Source: an uncultured Planctomycetota bacterium (lineage in GTDB: Bacteria > Planctomycetota > UBA11346). Taken from it: DNA of 46,004 bases. Positions 1-9,731 of this stretch are shown one piece after another. The first letter of the stretch is position 1; each line of letters begins with the position of its first letter. The position numbers were made by a program, and so were the translations under genes. Below the pieces are notes generated by a model. That model did no database searches and had not been told where the DNA came from. It saw nothing but the letters and a program-made list of their open reading frames with translations. The stretch covers positions 1 through 46,004 of the forward strand of contig CAIUVD010000030.1 of NCBI GenBank assembly GCA_903902515.1, in the 5' to 3' direction.

Positions 1-411
1 CTGGAATCCATCGATATAATTATCGCAAATTTTGAAAAAATCATCCTTTTCCAAATGAATTTGTCTTAGACCATTAACAAGTGTCGGATTTGAAATATAG
101 CGCATGCTTATAATTCTCTTTGTGATATACGCCAAGGCAGACGACAGTAGCCTCAATGCTCCTTGGTCGTTCTTACATGCCGTGAAAATAGACATCGCGT
201 TGGAAATGATATTATCTTCTGCACCTTCGCTGCCTATCAACATCAATAAAATATCATTGTCTGCAATTGTTTGCCCAACGAGCCAACTCCTAATCAACGA
301 GTCCGGATACCCTTCTCCCTTCAGGTGTTTTATGACAAGGTCATTTGACGAGAGCGTGCCCTCGCCTTTAGGAACCGATCCCTGTGTATTAGGCAATTCG
401 GGGGAAGACAT
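1..411 (-). CDS. Partial hypothetical protein, C-terminus beyond the window
   Basis: The frame runs 137 codons from an ATG at 411 to the window edge without a stop, so the gene continues to the left of base 1. It begins MSSPELPNTQGSVPKGEG and contains the stretch SALAYITKRIISMRYISNP. An AAGGA sits seven bases before the ATG, which supports the start. I recognise no domain. The segment is clearly more AT-rich, with different codon choice, than the GC-rich genes to the right, which suggests foreign origin. It is likely cytoplasmic, because no signal peptide or membrane segment is visible. The coding call is reasonably safe; the function is unknown. Confidence 0.6.
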   Translation of the reverse strand, partial: MSSPELPNTQGSVPKGEGTLSSNDLVIKHLKGEGYPDSLIRSWLVGQTIADNDILLMLIGSEGAEDNIISNAMSIFTACKNDQGALRLLSSALAYITKRIISMRYISNPTLVNGLRQIHLEKDDFFKICDNYIDGFQ

Positions 412-1502
412 GGGTAAATCCTTGTATTAGGTTAATTGCAGGCCTCGGAAAATCAACCTCGTTTTTCACTGAAGCTTCAAAGAAGCCTCTCTTCAATGAT
501 GCAGATATCAAGCACATCAGTACGTAGTTAACGGCAGGTTACCACAGGAAAAAGAGCATAGCATGCGCGCGCCATCTGATTCGTACAAGGTCAGCATAAA
601 TTGGCGCCAATTTTTCAACTTAGAGTTTATTGATCCATGACTGCACGTGTCAAATAAAACGACTGTAGACAAGACGGTCTTCCAGGGCACATGACGCAAT
701 TGGTAATCACATTTGCCTGCCCCTCCGAATGTGTTCATGGGGTTAGGGTTGACCCTGGCGATTCCCATTTGGAGCAAGCTTGGCAAGCAGGGCCCCGCGA
801 ATGACGACGATGCCGATTCTGCGATGTTCCAGAAAGCGCGGGATGTTGTGAAGGCGGAGTTGCGGTGACGCATCGTTTGCAGCATCGATGATATCGCTGC
901 GGCTAGGGCCTGGACGACAACGGCGATGGCCTCGCGGGCGATGGCCTGGCTGAAATTGCCTGCTTTAGTGGCGGCCAGAAGGCCGTCGATACCAGGTTGG
1001 TCGACCCACACGACTTTGTTTGGAGAGTCCTGGAAGTCGAACGCCACGCTGTCTACTGCCATGTTTGTACGTTCGACGCGGCCGGACTGGATGGTGATGA
1101 GGTGGCATCCACCAACTTTGACCCGCATGAAGGAACGGAGAGAGGCGGAAGACGATGAGGCTTTAGGTCCAGATCAGATCCGCTGTGGCATATGCAATAA
1201 TTAGAGATGACCTCCACAAAAGCTTGGATGGGGATGCTCAAGATATGCATCTGACAATGGGTACAGAACTTCATATCCGTCACAAAGAATACCGGGACTA
1301 CCCATGACGGCCCAGATCTGGATCGGCTCTGGCATCCGTCCATGGGGCATGTACGCGGATCAGGGAGGACGGCCGTCCAATTCCTTTCGCCGGAGGCGAT
1401 GGGTGGACACGACAACAACATGGACACCATCTCCGTGAAGATGCAAGTGTACTCGGCCTTATATTTGGTCATCTTGTCCCTTTTCTCAAAGGAATAGCCA
1501 CG
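412..1502. other. Stretch without an intact gene
   Basis: About 1.1 kb between the left partial gene and the PLD nuclease. Several short frames are open on both strands, but none is complete with convincing composition. The only segment with protein-like character is the possible decayed gene at 743-1128. I see no RNA gene, terminator or insertion-sequence end here. Confidence 0.5.
743..1128 (-). pseudogene. Possible decayed gene with a frameshift
   Basis: On the minus strand the frame from 1128 reads plausibly as protein (for example VVWVDQPGIDGLLAATKAG, then QAIAREAIAVVVQALAAA) until about base 900. From there a different frame reads better (SDIIDAANDASPQLRLHNIP, then FLEHRRIGIVVIRGALLAKL) and ends at a TAA at 745-743. 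Staying in the first frame gives an unconvincing tail that ends at 517. The simplest reading is one gene broken by a single-base indel. I do not recognise the family. An intact 203-residue protein spanning 517-1128 is the alternative and cannot be excluded from composition alone. Confidence 0.3.
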
Positions 1503-2732
1503 ATGTTTTCATTCCAGTTACGGCTTCCCGGTGACTCTCCTTTAGTGACCAAGGTCCATGCAGATTTGTCCGAAGCTGACTCCGTCGTCATCTGCTCACC
1601 TTGGATCGGAGAACCAAATCTGTGCGCGGCGCTGGTCAGCCTAAGCAACGACGACATACCGGTGACCGTCTATACCCAATTGTCCAATCCTGGGTCAGAT
1701 CCGAATTGTTTGACGCAGTTGTTGGAAGGGGGTGTCACGGTTCGGGTATGGGGTACAAACCTTGCGGAGACGTTTCATCCCAAGGTGTATTTCCTGACCG
1801 GAGAAGATGGGGGGATTGCGTGGATCGGGAGTGCCAACATGACGCGGAATGGGATGCATCGGAATATCGAGTCGATGATTCGTCTGCAATTGGAGGATGA
1901 TGAGGTCCATCGTTGGACTCAGGAGATGGAACGGCTGGACCCCTACTGTGACGATCTCACCGAAGGCATGATCGACACTTATCGCGCGGCGATGCGGCAT
2001 ATCGCCGATGCGGAAGCATTGATGGAGGAGTCGACGTCCGTCGCCGGATTCCGATCGATTGCTCCTGTTGCGGTGGATCCCATCGCCCCAGGTGACTCGC
2101 CCTTGATGCGGTGGGCGTGGAACGACTACTACATGGCAATCATCAGTGATGAGGATCGGAAAGCGCAGGCGGAAGGAATAATCGATACAATTGGCACGAT
2201 ACGAGGCGTCCTGCGTACTCGGCCCCCGTGGACCCAGGATAATCTAGATGTGATATTCGGCGTTCACGATGGCTTCCTCGGCGATCTCAGTCGGAACCTG
2301 AAGCCAGATGAAGATCACTGGAAGTTTCCTAGGGTGCAGGAAGCCCTACATGAAATCTGTATAGCTCCCATGTTTTGGGGTAGTCGACCGCAGGATGCCA
2401 TGGATGGGTTCCTGGCATTAACGGCGCGGCCCAAAATCGGGTGCTCAACCGCGAGCAAATTCGGTGCCATTCTTGCACCTGACAGCCTGTGTGTCGTTAA
2501 TAAGAAAAGCAAAGAACGTGCGGGGATTCTGGCAGGTCGTGGAGATGTCGATGCGTCGAGTGAGGCATTTGCGGGATATCGATCGTTCCATGAACGGATC
2601 TGGACGACCCCCTGGTACACGTCGAAGGAACCTAGCGATCCACAGGAGCGTCGTTTTTGGTGCCACCGAGTCGCCATTCTTGATGTTTTTCTGGCAGATT
2701 TCATGGATGCCCCAGAAATTGATCACCCATGA
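1503..2732 (+). CDS. Phospholipase D-like (HKD) nuclease-family protein
   Basis: 409 residues. The N-terminal half shows a PLD-superfamily fold: a hydrophobic strand SVVICSPWIG near residues 28-36, then FHPKVYF with H92 and K94, followed by GSANMT at 109-114. That is the H-x-K...GS-x-N form of the HKD motif. Only one HKD motif is present, as in PLD-family members that pair two subunits to make one active site (Nuc, BfiI-type enzymes). The roughly 200-residue C-terminal half is unrecognised. AAGGA lies ten bases before the ATG. No signal peptide is visible, so it is probably an intracellular phosphodiesterase acting on DNA or phospholipid. It sits 80 bp before sbcD on the same strand, and its GC content is lower than that of sbcCD. 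A role in defence or DNA repair is only inferred. Confidence 0.75.
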   Translation: MFSFQLRLPGDSPLVTKVHADLSEADSVVICSPWIGEPNLCAALVSLSNDDIPVTVYTQLSNPGSDPNCLTQLLEGGVTVRVWGTNLAETFHPKVYFLTGEDGGIAWIGSANMTRNGMHRNIESMIRLQLEDDEVHRWTQEMERLDPYCDDLTEGMIDTYRAAMRHIADAEALMEESTSVAGFRSIAPVAVDPIAPGDSPLMRWAWNDYYMAIISDEDRKAQAEGIIDTIGTIRGVLRTRPPWTQDNLDVIFGVHDGFLGDLSRNLKPDEDHWKFPRVQEALHEICIAPMFWGSRPQDAMDGFLALTARPKIGCSTASKFGAILAPDSLCVVNKKSKERAGILAGRGDVDASSEAFAGYRSFHERIWTTPWYTSKEPSDPQERRFWCHRVAILDVFLADFMDAPEIDHP

Positions 2733-2812
2733 GAGACGTCTATTCCATTTGGTGACAACGGTCCGCGATCCGTTCATCTATCCGATCTTGCCACTCCGAA
2801 CCTTCGCTCCCC

Positions 2813-4102
2813 ATGTCCATGATACGTCTGCTTCATACCTCCGACTGGCACCTCGGCGCCACCTTTCATGGCCATCCCCGGGATGACGAGGAGGACCTCG
2901 CCCTGGACGGGGTGGTCGCAATCGCCCGCGAGCAGTCCGTGGATGTGGTGATCGTGGCCGGAGACGTCTACGATACCTCCAATCCACCGGCCACCGCAAG
3001 TCAGAGGTTCTTCCATACCCTGCACCGTTTGGTGACCGAGGCAGGGGTGGGGACGGTGGTGGTGATCGGCGGCAATCACGACCAGGGCCTGCGCCTGGAG
3101 GCGCCCGCACCCTTCCTGGCGAGCCACCGGGTCCTGGTCCGCGGCCACCTGCCACGCAGCGTTGATCCCGCTGATACAGTGGTGCCCCTCCACGATCGCC
3201 AGGGTACTCTGGTCGCCTGGGCAGCCCTGGTGCCCTACCTGCGGGAGTCGGATCTGATTGGCGCTGTGGATGGCCCCACAGTGGATGGACCGACTGCCGA
3301 AGGTGAATCCACCGTTGGCACCCCGATCGCCCACGAGGATGCCCTGCTAACCGCCACTGCCTCCCGCCTGGGCGCCATCGGTCAGGCCTTGGCGAGACAG
3401 GCGGGGACCCTGCCGCGTATCGTGGTTCACCACGCCTTCGCCGCCGGTGGCACGGTAGGTACCAGCGAACGGCCGGTCTTGGGCGAGGTCATCGTCGGCC
3501 GGTTGTCCCGCTGCGATCTGACGCCATTGGCCGACGGCTGTGCCTATGTAGCCCTGGGGCACCTCCACCGGCCCCAACGGGTTGGCGGCCGAGACCACTG
3601 GCGCTACTGCGGCAGCCTGCTGCCGATGGCCATGGATGAGGTAAGCGCCACACGCAGTCTACTGCGAGTGGACCTCGACCGCGCTGGACAGGCCCCGGCT
3701 CAGGTGACGCCGGTGAACCTGCCAGGCATCCGGGCCTATCGCCGGTTCGCCGGCAGCGTCGCCGCAGTGCGGGCGGCCTTGACCACCGTCCCCCGCCCCG
3801 GTCCTGGAGAATTGGAGCCATGGTGCGATCTTCAGGTGGAGGTGCCGGTGGTGGATCCGGGCCTGTCGCGGGAACTGGAGGATGCTGCAGCGGCTGTCGG
3901 CTGGCGTGCGCTGGCGGTGCGCTGTACCACCCCTGGGACGAGTTCCGAGGTCTGGATCGGTGCCGATGCCGCTCTGACCGTAGCTCAGGTGACCCCGGAT
4001 CAGGTGTTCGCCCAGGCAGTCCAGGCCCGCGGACTTGCGATGACTGACGAGCTGGCGGAGGACTTCGCCGCCCTGCTCGCTCACGTGCAGGCGGAGGCCT
4101 AA
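2813..4102 (+). CDS. sbcD: Nuclease SbcCD subunit D (Mre11-type)
   Basis: 429 residues. This is the metallophosphoesterase subunit of the SbcCD complex, which cuts hairpins and protein-blocked DNA ends. The Mn-binding motifs are in order: SDWHLG (D11, H13), GDVYD (from G50) and GNHD (87-90); further His motifs follow (VHHAF, then GHLHRP). Two ATGs are possible, at 2813 and 2819. The second gives the familiar start MIRLLHTSDWHLG, and neither has a clear ribosome site. The stop is three bases before the sbcC start, the usual translationally coupled sbcDC pair. SbcCD is known to attack long palindromes, which is notable given the palindromic elements at the other end of this window. Confidence 0.95.
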   Translation: MSMIRLLHTSDWHLGATFHGHPRDDEEDLALDGVVAIAREQSVDVVIVAGDVYDTSNPPATASQRFFHTLHRLVTEAGVGTVVVIGGNHDQGLRLEAPAPFLASHRVLVRGHLPRSVDPADTVVPLHDRQGTLVAWAALVPYLRESDLIGAVDGPTVDGPTAEGESTVGTPIAHEDALLTATASRLGAIGQALARQAGTLPRIVVHHAFAAGGTVGTSERPVLGEVIVGRLSRCDLTPLADGCAYVALGHLHRPQRVGGRDHWRYCGSLLPMAMDEVSATRSLLRVDLDRAGQAPAQVTPVNLPGIRAYRRFAGSVAAVRAALTTVPRPGPGELEPWCDLQVEVPVVDPGLSRELEDAAAAVGWRALAVRCTTPGTSSEVWIGADAALTVAQVTPDQVFAQAVQARGLAMTDELAEDFAALLAHVQAEA

Positions 4103-4105
4103 CCC

Positions 4106-7100
4106 ATGCAAATTCGCTCCATCGCCATTACCAACCTCGCCAGCTTGCTGGGGGCGCAGACGGTCATCGATCTCGTCTCGGCTAGATCTCCCATCGGCGG
4201 GGCGGGCCTGATCGCCATCACCGGTCCCACCGGGGCCGGCAAGTCCACCATCCTCGATGCCCTGTGTCTCGCCCTGTTCAATGAGACCCCGCGCCAGGAC
4301 CGCTCCCCCGGCGAGGCCATCCTTAGCCGTGGGGCGACGTCAGGGGCGGTGGCGGTGGAACTGGCTCTGGATGACGGGCATCCCTACCGCCTCACCTGGT
4401 CGGTTCGAAGGTCCCGTGACCGTCTTGATGGCGCTCTGCAGGCGGTGGATCGGGCGGTGGTGGATGCGGCCACCGGCGACACCATCGTCACTGGTTCGGC
4501 CGTGAAGGACTGGGTGCAGCGCAACTTGCGATTGTCCGCCGCCCAGTTCCGCACCGCCGTGCTGCTGGCCCAGGGGGATTTCAACCGATTCCTTCAGGCC
4601 GATGACGATGAAAGGGCCCAATTGCTGGCCCTGTTGGCGGGGGACGACCTCTACACCCGTCTGGGAGTCGCCGCTCATGCGCAGGCCAGGACTCTCAACG
4701 ACGACTGTGCCATCGCCGACGCCGCCATTGCCGGGCTACAGGTCCTGGAACCGGCGGCCCGTGCAGAACGTCAGCAGGCTTTGCAGGCGGCCAGGGAGGA
4801 ACGTCCGCAGCGAGAGGCGCACCTGACGGCGGCCCAGGAGTGCCGTCGTCGCCTGGAAACTGCCGCCACCACCACTCGCCAGATGACCCAGGCCCAGGTG
4901 GTGAGGGATCAGGCCATCGTCGCCGATCATGCCGCCGCCCCGCAGCGGGAGCGCTACCGCGCGGCCATGGCCGTTCTCCCGGTGGTCCCGGCACTGCTCC
5001 TGGCTGATGCGGCGGAGCGTCAGGTAGCCGCCGCCCGTACCCAGGTGATGTCGACCCAGGAACGGGTCGCCGCTGCCCAGGAACGCTGTGCCGCCAGCCG
5101 GGCCGCCGGGGCCGTCGCCCTGGCCACCGCCGAGGATGCCAGGACTGCCGTTGGACAGATCCTCGATCGGGAGGCCCCGCTTGCCGCTCTGACCTCGGAA
5201 GCTCTGACAGCGGTCGATGCCGCCCTGACGGCTGCCTCACAGGCCCGGCAACAGGCCACACTGGCAGCGCAGGAGCATCAGCGTCTCGGCGATCGCATCC
5301 CGCTTGCCGCCATGGAAACCGCCAAGCGCCATCTGGCCCAGACTGAGGCCGCGTTGTTACCGGTGGTTGAGGCCGCCCGAGCCGCCCAGGAGACCCTAGA
5401 CCGCGAGAGAGAAGCCGGCGATCAAGTGGACTTGGAGCAGATCTGGACGGTCCTCCAGCAGGCAGTACCCCTGCTGGCAACGCCGCTGCCGGATGTGGCC
5501 GCCAGCAGCGCCAGATTGACGTCGGCAGAAGCAGTGGTCGTCACCACGGCGGCGGCGGTGACTGCCATCCAAGCCGAAGCGGCCACCGCCGCCGCCACGG
5601 TCGTGGCAGCCGAGCAGCAACTCCAGGTGGTGCAGACCCTGGGCAGCCTGGGGGCCTTCACCCATCTGGTGATCCCCGACCAGCCCTGTCCCCTGTGCGG
5701 GAGCGTGGACCATCCCGCCCCGCTGCGGGGGGTGGATGACCGCATCCAAGATGCGACGTCCCTGCTACTGGCCGCTCGTGCCGATTCCACGCGGGTGCAG
5801 TCCCGCATGCATGCGGCGGTGGCGGTCAGCACCCGTGCTGTCAGCGACCGCGACCACGCCCAGCGGGACCATTTGCGCTGTGCCAGCGAGCGCCAGCGGG
5901 CCGAAGATCAGTGGCGCCCGGTGGCGCAGGCCGCCGGGCTGGACCAGGACCGTACCCAGGTGTTTCTCCACGAGATCCAGTCTCGGGTCGCTGCGGTGGC
6001 TGCCCGTCGCGAGGCCCTGAACGCCGCCCAACGTGCGGCGGAGGCAATCCACCTTCGCCTACAGGAGGCCCGGCATGCACGCGATCAGGCCACCCAAGCG
6101 GTGGCTCATGCGAGCGCCGCTATGGACCAGGCTCGCCAGCAGATCGTCGAGGCCGCTGAACGCATGACCGCCGCCCTGGCTGCGTCAGCTACCGCCCAAG
6201 CCAAGGGCGATGCGGCGGTGGAGGCCCTGGCGCTGCGAGTGGGCGAACGCCCCGATGCCGTCGACCATACTGCTGGGGATGCCGCAGGATGGGTTCGCAA
6301 CCTCGCCCAGCGGGCCGAAGTCGCCCGTCGTCGGCGGCAGGATGTGGTGACCCTGGACCAGCGTCTTGCCGAATGCCGTGGGGTCCTCCCGGGAGATGGT
6401 GTCGCCCAGAATCCGATCCCAGATGCGGGTGCGGCCGTTAAGGCGGCCGTCGTCGCCGTATCTGCCGTGACCGCGGACACCACCGCGTTCACGATTGCCG
6501 TTGCCGCCCACACCGCCTCTCAGCTTGGGCTCGCCACCGCTGAGCACCAGGAGCGGACGGCCCGGATCGAGCGAGACGTCGCCATGGCGGCTTGCCCTTC
6601 CATCTCCGACGTGGCAGCGGTGCGGGCAGCGATGCTGCCGGATACCGAGCGGCAGCAGCTAGCGGATGTGCTGGTGGCGATCGATACTCGCTTGGCCCTG
6701 GCTCGGCAGACGGTGGATGATGCCCAAGCGGCGTGGGAGGCGGCACAGGCGGCAGCGGCGAAGTCTTGCCAGGAACGGGGGATCGACTCGTCAGACCCGG
6801 AGGCACTTACCCGCATCAATGCCGACGAACAGGCCGCCAAAGATGGGCTGCAGGCCGTCGATACCCGTATTGGTGCCCTTACCCGAGATCTGACGGCGGA
6901 CGACCAAGCCCAGGCCCAGCGAGCGGCCCTGCTGGCCGGGCAAGAGGGCCTGCGTCGCCGACGTGATCGGGCCGAACGCCTGAAACAGGTCTTGGGTCGC
7001 GCGGACGGGGCGGACTTCAACCGGGTGGCTCAGGCGCTGACCCTGGACCAGTTGCTGGCCTTGGCCAACCATCACCTGCGGGACCTCGCGCCGCGCTACG

Positions 7101-7726
7101 CCCTGCGGAGGGATCCCGCCAGCAACGGCGTGCCCAGCTTGGGACTGCGGCTGATTGACCACGACCAGGGGGACCTGGAACGGCCGGCTTCGACCCTGTC
7201 CGGCGGCGAATCCTTCCTGACCAGTCTGGCCCTGGCCCTGGCCCTGGCGGACCTGCAACGGGGCCGCCTGCGCATCGGGACCCTGTGCGTTGACGAAGGA
7301 TTCGGTACCCTGGACGAGACGACCCTGAGCTTGGCACTGGCGACCCTAGAACGTCTTCAGCAGCGCCAGGGAACGCAGATCCTGTTGATCAGCCATGTGG
7401 GCGCCCTGCATGAACGGATCGCCCACCGCATCGAGGTCATCCGGCGCGGCAACGGTTCTAGCTACCTGCGGCTGGCCGGGCCGGGCCGGGTCGAAGGTTA
7501 TCCTCCGGCATTACCCACCCAGACCCGCTCTGCCGCCAGCGATGCGCGGGATCAGGAGGCGATCCTGGATCACCTGCGGAATCAGGGCAGTATCTCAGCC
7601 CCGGATCTGGGCCAGGCTCTAGGTCTGGATCTGACCTTGATTCGCAGGCATCTGGCGACGCTGATCGAAAATCATGGAGTCACCAAGACCGGGGCAGGGA
7701 AGGGGACGCGGTATCAGGTGATCTAA
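4106..7726 (+). CDS. sbcC: Nuclease SbcCD subunit C (Rad50-type) with a C-terminal winged helix
   Basis: 1206 residues. An SMC/Rad50-type ATPase that forms the DNA-clamping partner of SbcD. Walker A is GPTGAGKST at 40-48. Long Ala/Gln/Arg-rich coiled coils flank a zinc hook whose CPLC lies at residues 528-531. The ABC signature STLSGGES and Walker B CVDEGFGTLD follow near the end of the second coil. Beyond the usual ATPase end (ILLISHVGALHERIAHRI) the protein continues for about 80 residues. The last 60 read as a winged helix-turn-helix: EAILDHLRNQGSISAPDLG, then a recognition-like helix, then a wing ending GKGTRYQVI. I do not know this extension as part of standard SbcC. The reading frame is continuous, so it is a real fusion. 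Confidence 0.95.
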   Translation: MQIRSIAITNLASLLGAQTVIDLVSARSPIGGAGLIAITGPTGAGKSTILDALCLALFNETPRQDRSPGEAILSRGATSGAVAVELALDDGHPYRLTWSVRRSRDRLDGALQAVDRAVVDAATGDTIVTGSAVKDWVQRNLRLSAAQFRTAVLLAQGDFNRFLQADDDERAQLLALLAGDDLYTRLGVAAHAQARTLNDDCAIADAAIAGLQVLEPAARAERQQALQAAREERPQREAHLTAAQECRRRLETAATTTRQMTQAQVVRDQAIVADHAAAPQRERYRAAMAVLPVVPALLLADAAERQVAAARTQVMSTQERVAAAQERCAASRAAGAVALATAEDARTAVGQILDREAPLAALTSEALTAVDAALTAASQARQQATLAAQEHQRLGDRIPLAAMETAKRHLAQTEAALLPVVEAARAAQETLDREREAGDQVDLEQIWTVLQQAVPLLATPLPDVAASSARLTSAEAVVVTTAAAVTAIQAEAATAAATVVAAEQQLQVVQTLGSLGAFTHLVIPDQPCPLCGSVDHPAPLRGVDDRIQDATSLLLAARADSTRVQSRMHAAVAVSTRAVSDRDHAQRDHLRCASERQRAEDQWRPVAQAAGLDQDRTQVFLHEIQSRVAAVAARREALNAAQRAAEAIHLRLQEARHARDQATQAVAHASAAMDQARQQIVEAAERMTAALAASATAQAKGDAAVEALALRVGERPDAVDHTAGDAAGWVRNLAQRAEVARRRRQDVVTLDQRLAECRGVLPGDGVAQNPIPDAGAAVKAAVVAVSAVTADTTAFTIAVAAHTASQLGLATAEHQERTARIERDVAMAACPSISDVAAVRAAMLPDTERQQLADVLVAIDTRLALARQTVDDAQAAWEAAQAAAAKSCQERGIDSSDPEALTRINADEQAAKDGLQAVDTRIGALTRDLTADDQAQAQRAALLAGQEGLRRRRDRAERLKQVLGRADGADFNRVAQALTLDQLLALANHHLRDLAPRYALRRDPASNGVPSLGLRLIDHDQGDLERPASTLSGGESFLTSLALALALADLQRGRLRIGTLCVDEGFGTLDETTLSLALATLERLQQRQGTQILLISHVGALHERIAHRIEVIRRGNGSSYLRLAGPGRVEGYPPALPTQTRSAASDARDQEAILDHLRNQGSISAPDLGQALGLDLTLIRRHLATLIENHGVTKTGAGKGTRYQVI

Positions 7727-8192
7727 ACCAGGGATTGCCGGATTGAGGGAGATCCTTGCAGGCTTCAAGTAGGTCTGCTTTCCTCCATTGAGAGACGGCA
7801 AAGGATGGCCAGGTGAGGCCGGTCATGCCAGCGCGGCGTCGACCGTGGGGGCGGATCTGGTGACGCAGACGATGGCTACGCCCCTCGCCACCTTCATGCT
7901 CCAACGGGAAGCGCCACATTACCTGCTGATTCCGGATTCGGTTTGATGACCGTCAGTCCTCAGCAAGTGAGGGCTGTGCAATTTTACGCAAGTCGTTATT
8001 CAGCAGCAACTAAGACATCTAGCACAATGGTTCGACCGGCATTTGCCATGGTGCACCAAAAAGAACGTACGTCGAACCCGCAGCGCACGCTGCGGGTTCG
8101 ACTTTTTTCTGGGGTCTTGCGAGCACGAGAACCGTTCACATCCCCCGACAACTCCACCACGTCCCACCGGCCGTGCGCTTGTCAGCGGCTAC
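7727..8192. other. Convergent intergenic region
   Basis: 466 bp between sbcC (plus) and the VWA gene (minus). The only clear feature is the strong terminator palindrome at 8071-8108. Frames that cross it are short and lack a ribosome site or protein-like composition, so I call no gene here. Confidence 0.6.
8071..8108. terminator. Bidirectional rho-independent terminator
   Basis: A perfect 15-bp inverted repeat with arms at 8071-8085 and 8088-8102 and a two-base spacer, followed on the plus strand by six T at 8103-8108. On the other strand the hairpin is followed within a few bases by a T-rich run, the complement of the A-rich 8058-8064 segment. It lies between the converging sbcC and VWA genes and can end both transcripts. 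Confidence 0.85.
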
Positions 8193-9731
8193 CTAGGCCA
8201 TCAATCGCACCAGAGCCCCGGGAAGATCCCCCAGTCGCCGCAGGGGTGACCATGAGCCCCGACGGAACAGGTGGTCAAGGGTCCGGGCCTGGGCGCGGCC
8301 CTGGTCACCCAGCACCAGGGCTTCGGCGGTCACACCCCGACGCCGGGCGGTGGCCAGGGCGTGGCGGGCGTCCTCCACCAGGTAGCGGGGATCGTGGACG
8401 TCGATGTCGTGGGGGCGGCCGTCCGTAAGGATCAGCAGGCGGCGGGGGCCGGGGAGGCGGGCAAGATCGGCGGTGGCGTGACGGACGGCGGCCCCCAGGC
8501 GGGTGGAGCCGAGGCCGTCGAGGACCGCCCCCGGGGCGTCGAGGTCCACCAGTTCCACGTCGTGACGGCCCCGGGAGCGAAAGCCCCGGATGACCACCGG
8601 GCCCTGCCAGGTCTGGCCCAGGAGTCGGGCCATGCCGAGGAGTTCCCCCAGGATTGTGCCGCCCCCCGCCAGGGCCCCCATGGTCGAGGCCGAGGCATCC
8701 ACCAGCAGGACCAGGGCCCCGGGCTGGCGACGGCGGACCACGTCCTGGTGAACCCGGTCGTCGGGGGGCAGGCCAAGACGCCGGTGGAGAGCATGATCGA
8801 CCACGGCGGCGAGGTCCAGGTCGTGGCCCTCGGCCTGGCGGAAGCGACGGACCCGCACGCCCGCCAGGCCGAGGGCCCGAGCGGTGCGGCCCGCCAACCC
8901 CGGTGGCGGCTCCGGCACCGAGCCCCGGGCCGCCAGGCGGATCCGCACCGTGCACCACGCCGGGCGGAGGGTGCTGATCAGATGATCCCATTCGGGATAG
9001 CGGTGGACGGCGTCCTCGGCGATGGGCAGGGGAGGATCCTCGGTTGATCCGGCGTCCGGCGGTGAGGGCGCTTCCTGGGGCTGGGGATCAACCTCGGGGG
9101 GCCACCACCAACGGTGATCGTCGCGGTAGGCCGGGGTGACCACGAAGGTGCGATCGTTGAAGGGCAGGCGTTGCTGGCCGATGTCATGACCGAGGCGACC
9201 GGCGATGCGGCGCCAATCAGCCTCGCGACCCTCGGGGCAGGCAAGGGCCCTGCGTTGGTCGTCGGCGAAAAAAAACCCCAGGCCCTTTTGCACCCAGGGG
9301 TGGGGATCGTCATAGGCCGGATCCACCAGGGCCCGGCCAAGGCGGGCCAGGAGGGCCTCAAACGTTCCTCCATCAGCGGGGGTCGCGGTGTGCCAGGCTC
9401 GCCAACGACGCCCCAGGCCGGGAAACCTGGCGCTGGTCAGGAGTTCAACCCGGGCGTCTTCCAGGGCCCCGATGATGGCCCGGGACACCGGCTTGAGGGG
9501 ATCCCCAGACCACGGTTCCCGGGGGTGGGCGTGGTGGGCGGCGGCATGGGCCACAGCCGCCCAGGCCAACTCCGGGTCCAGGGCGTCGGGCAGACGAACC
9601 TCGGGCCCCATCAACACCGGCCGGGGGCCGTCGTCGGATTGGCTGGGCACCACCCGCAGGTCCGGATGGCCCAGCAGGGCCAGGTAGGCCGTCAGACGGC
9701 GGCCGGGCGACGAGCCTTCAGGCGACGGCAT
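8193..9731 (-). CDS. VWA-domain protein of the NorD/CbbO type
   Basis: 512 residues from the chosen start. The C-terminal third is a von Willebrand A domain with an intact metal-ion site: DASAS (D345 onward), a Thr in GSTRLG and LTDGRPHD. The N-terminal part (LAWAAVAHAAAHHAH and onward) resembles NorD/CbbO-type activators. The stop of the upstream ATPase gene overlaps this start by 14 bases (ATG at 9731). A longer frame from 9770 would overlap by 53 bases and adds an Arg/Trp-rich leader, so I prefer 9731. Proteins of this kind work with MoxR/NorQ ATPases to remodel or activate a partner enzyme; here the partner is presumably the amidase upstream. A run of eight identical bases lies inside the gene at 9268-9275. 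Confidence 0.85.
   Translation of the reverse strand: MPSPEGSSPGRRLTAYLALLGHPDLRVVPSQSDDGPRPVLMGPEVRLPDALDPELAWAAVAHAAAHHAHPREPWSGDPLKPVSRAIIGALEDARVELLTSARFPGLGRRWRAWHTATPADGGTFEALLARLGRALVDPAYDDPHPWVQKGLGFFFADDQRRALACPEGREADWRRIAGRLGHDIGQQRLPFNDRTFVVTPAYRDDHRWWWPPEVDPQPQEAPSPPDAGSTEDPPLPIAEDAVHRYPEWDHLISTLRPAWCTVRIRLAARGSVPEPPPGLAGRTARALGLAGVRVRRFRQAEGHDLDLAAVVDHALHRRLGLPPDDRVHQDVVRRRQPGALVLLVDASASTMGALAGGGTILGELLGMARLLGQTWQGPVVIRGFRSRGRHDVELVDLDAPGAVLDGLGSTRLGAAVRHATADLARLPGPRRLLILTDGRPHDIDVHDPRYLVEDARHALATARRRGVTAEALVLGDQGRAQARTLDHLFRRGSWSPLRRLGDLPGALVRLMA

Noticed and set aside
7975-8065. Possible tRNA (TTCGA and a CCA-like end)
   Set aside because: The stems around the TTCGA do not pair and no anticodon arm could be built.
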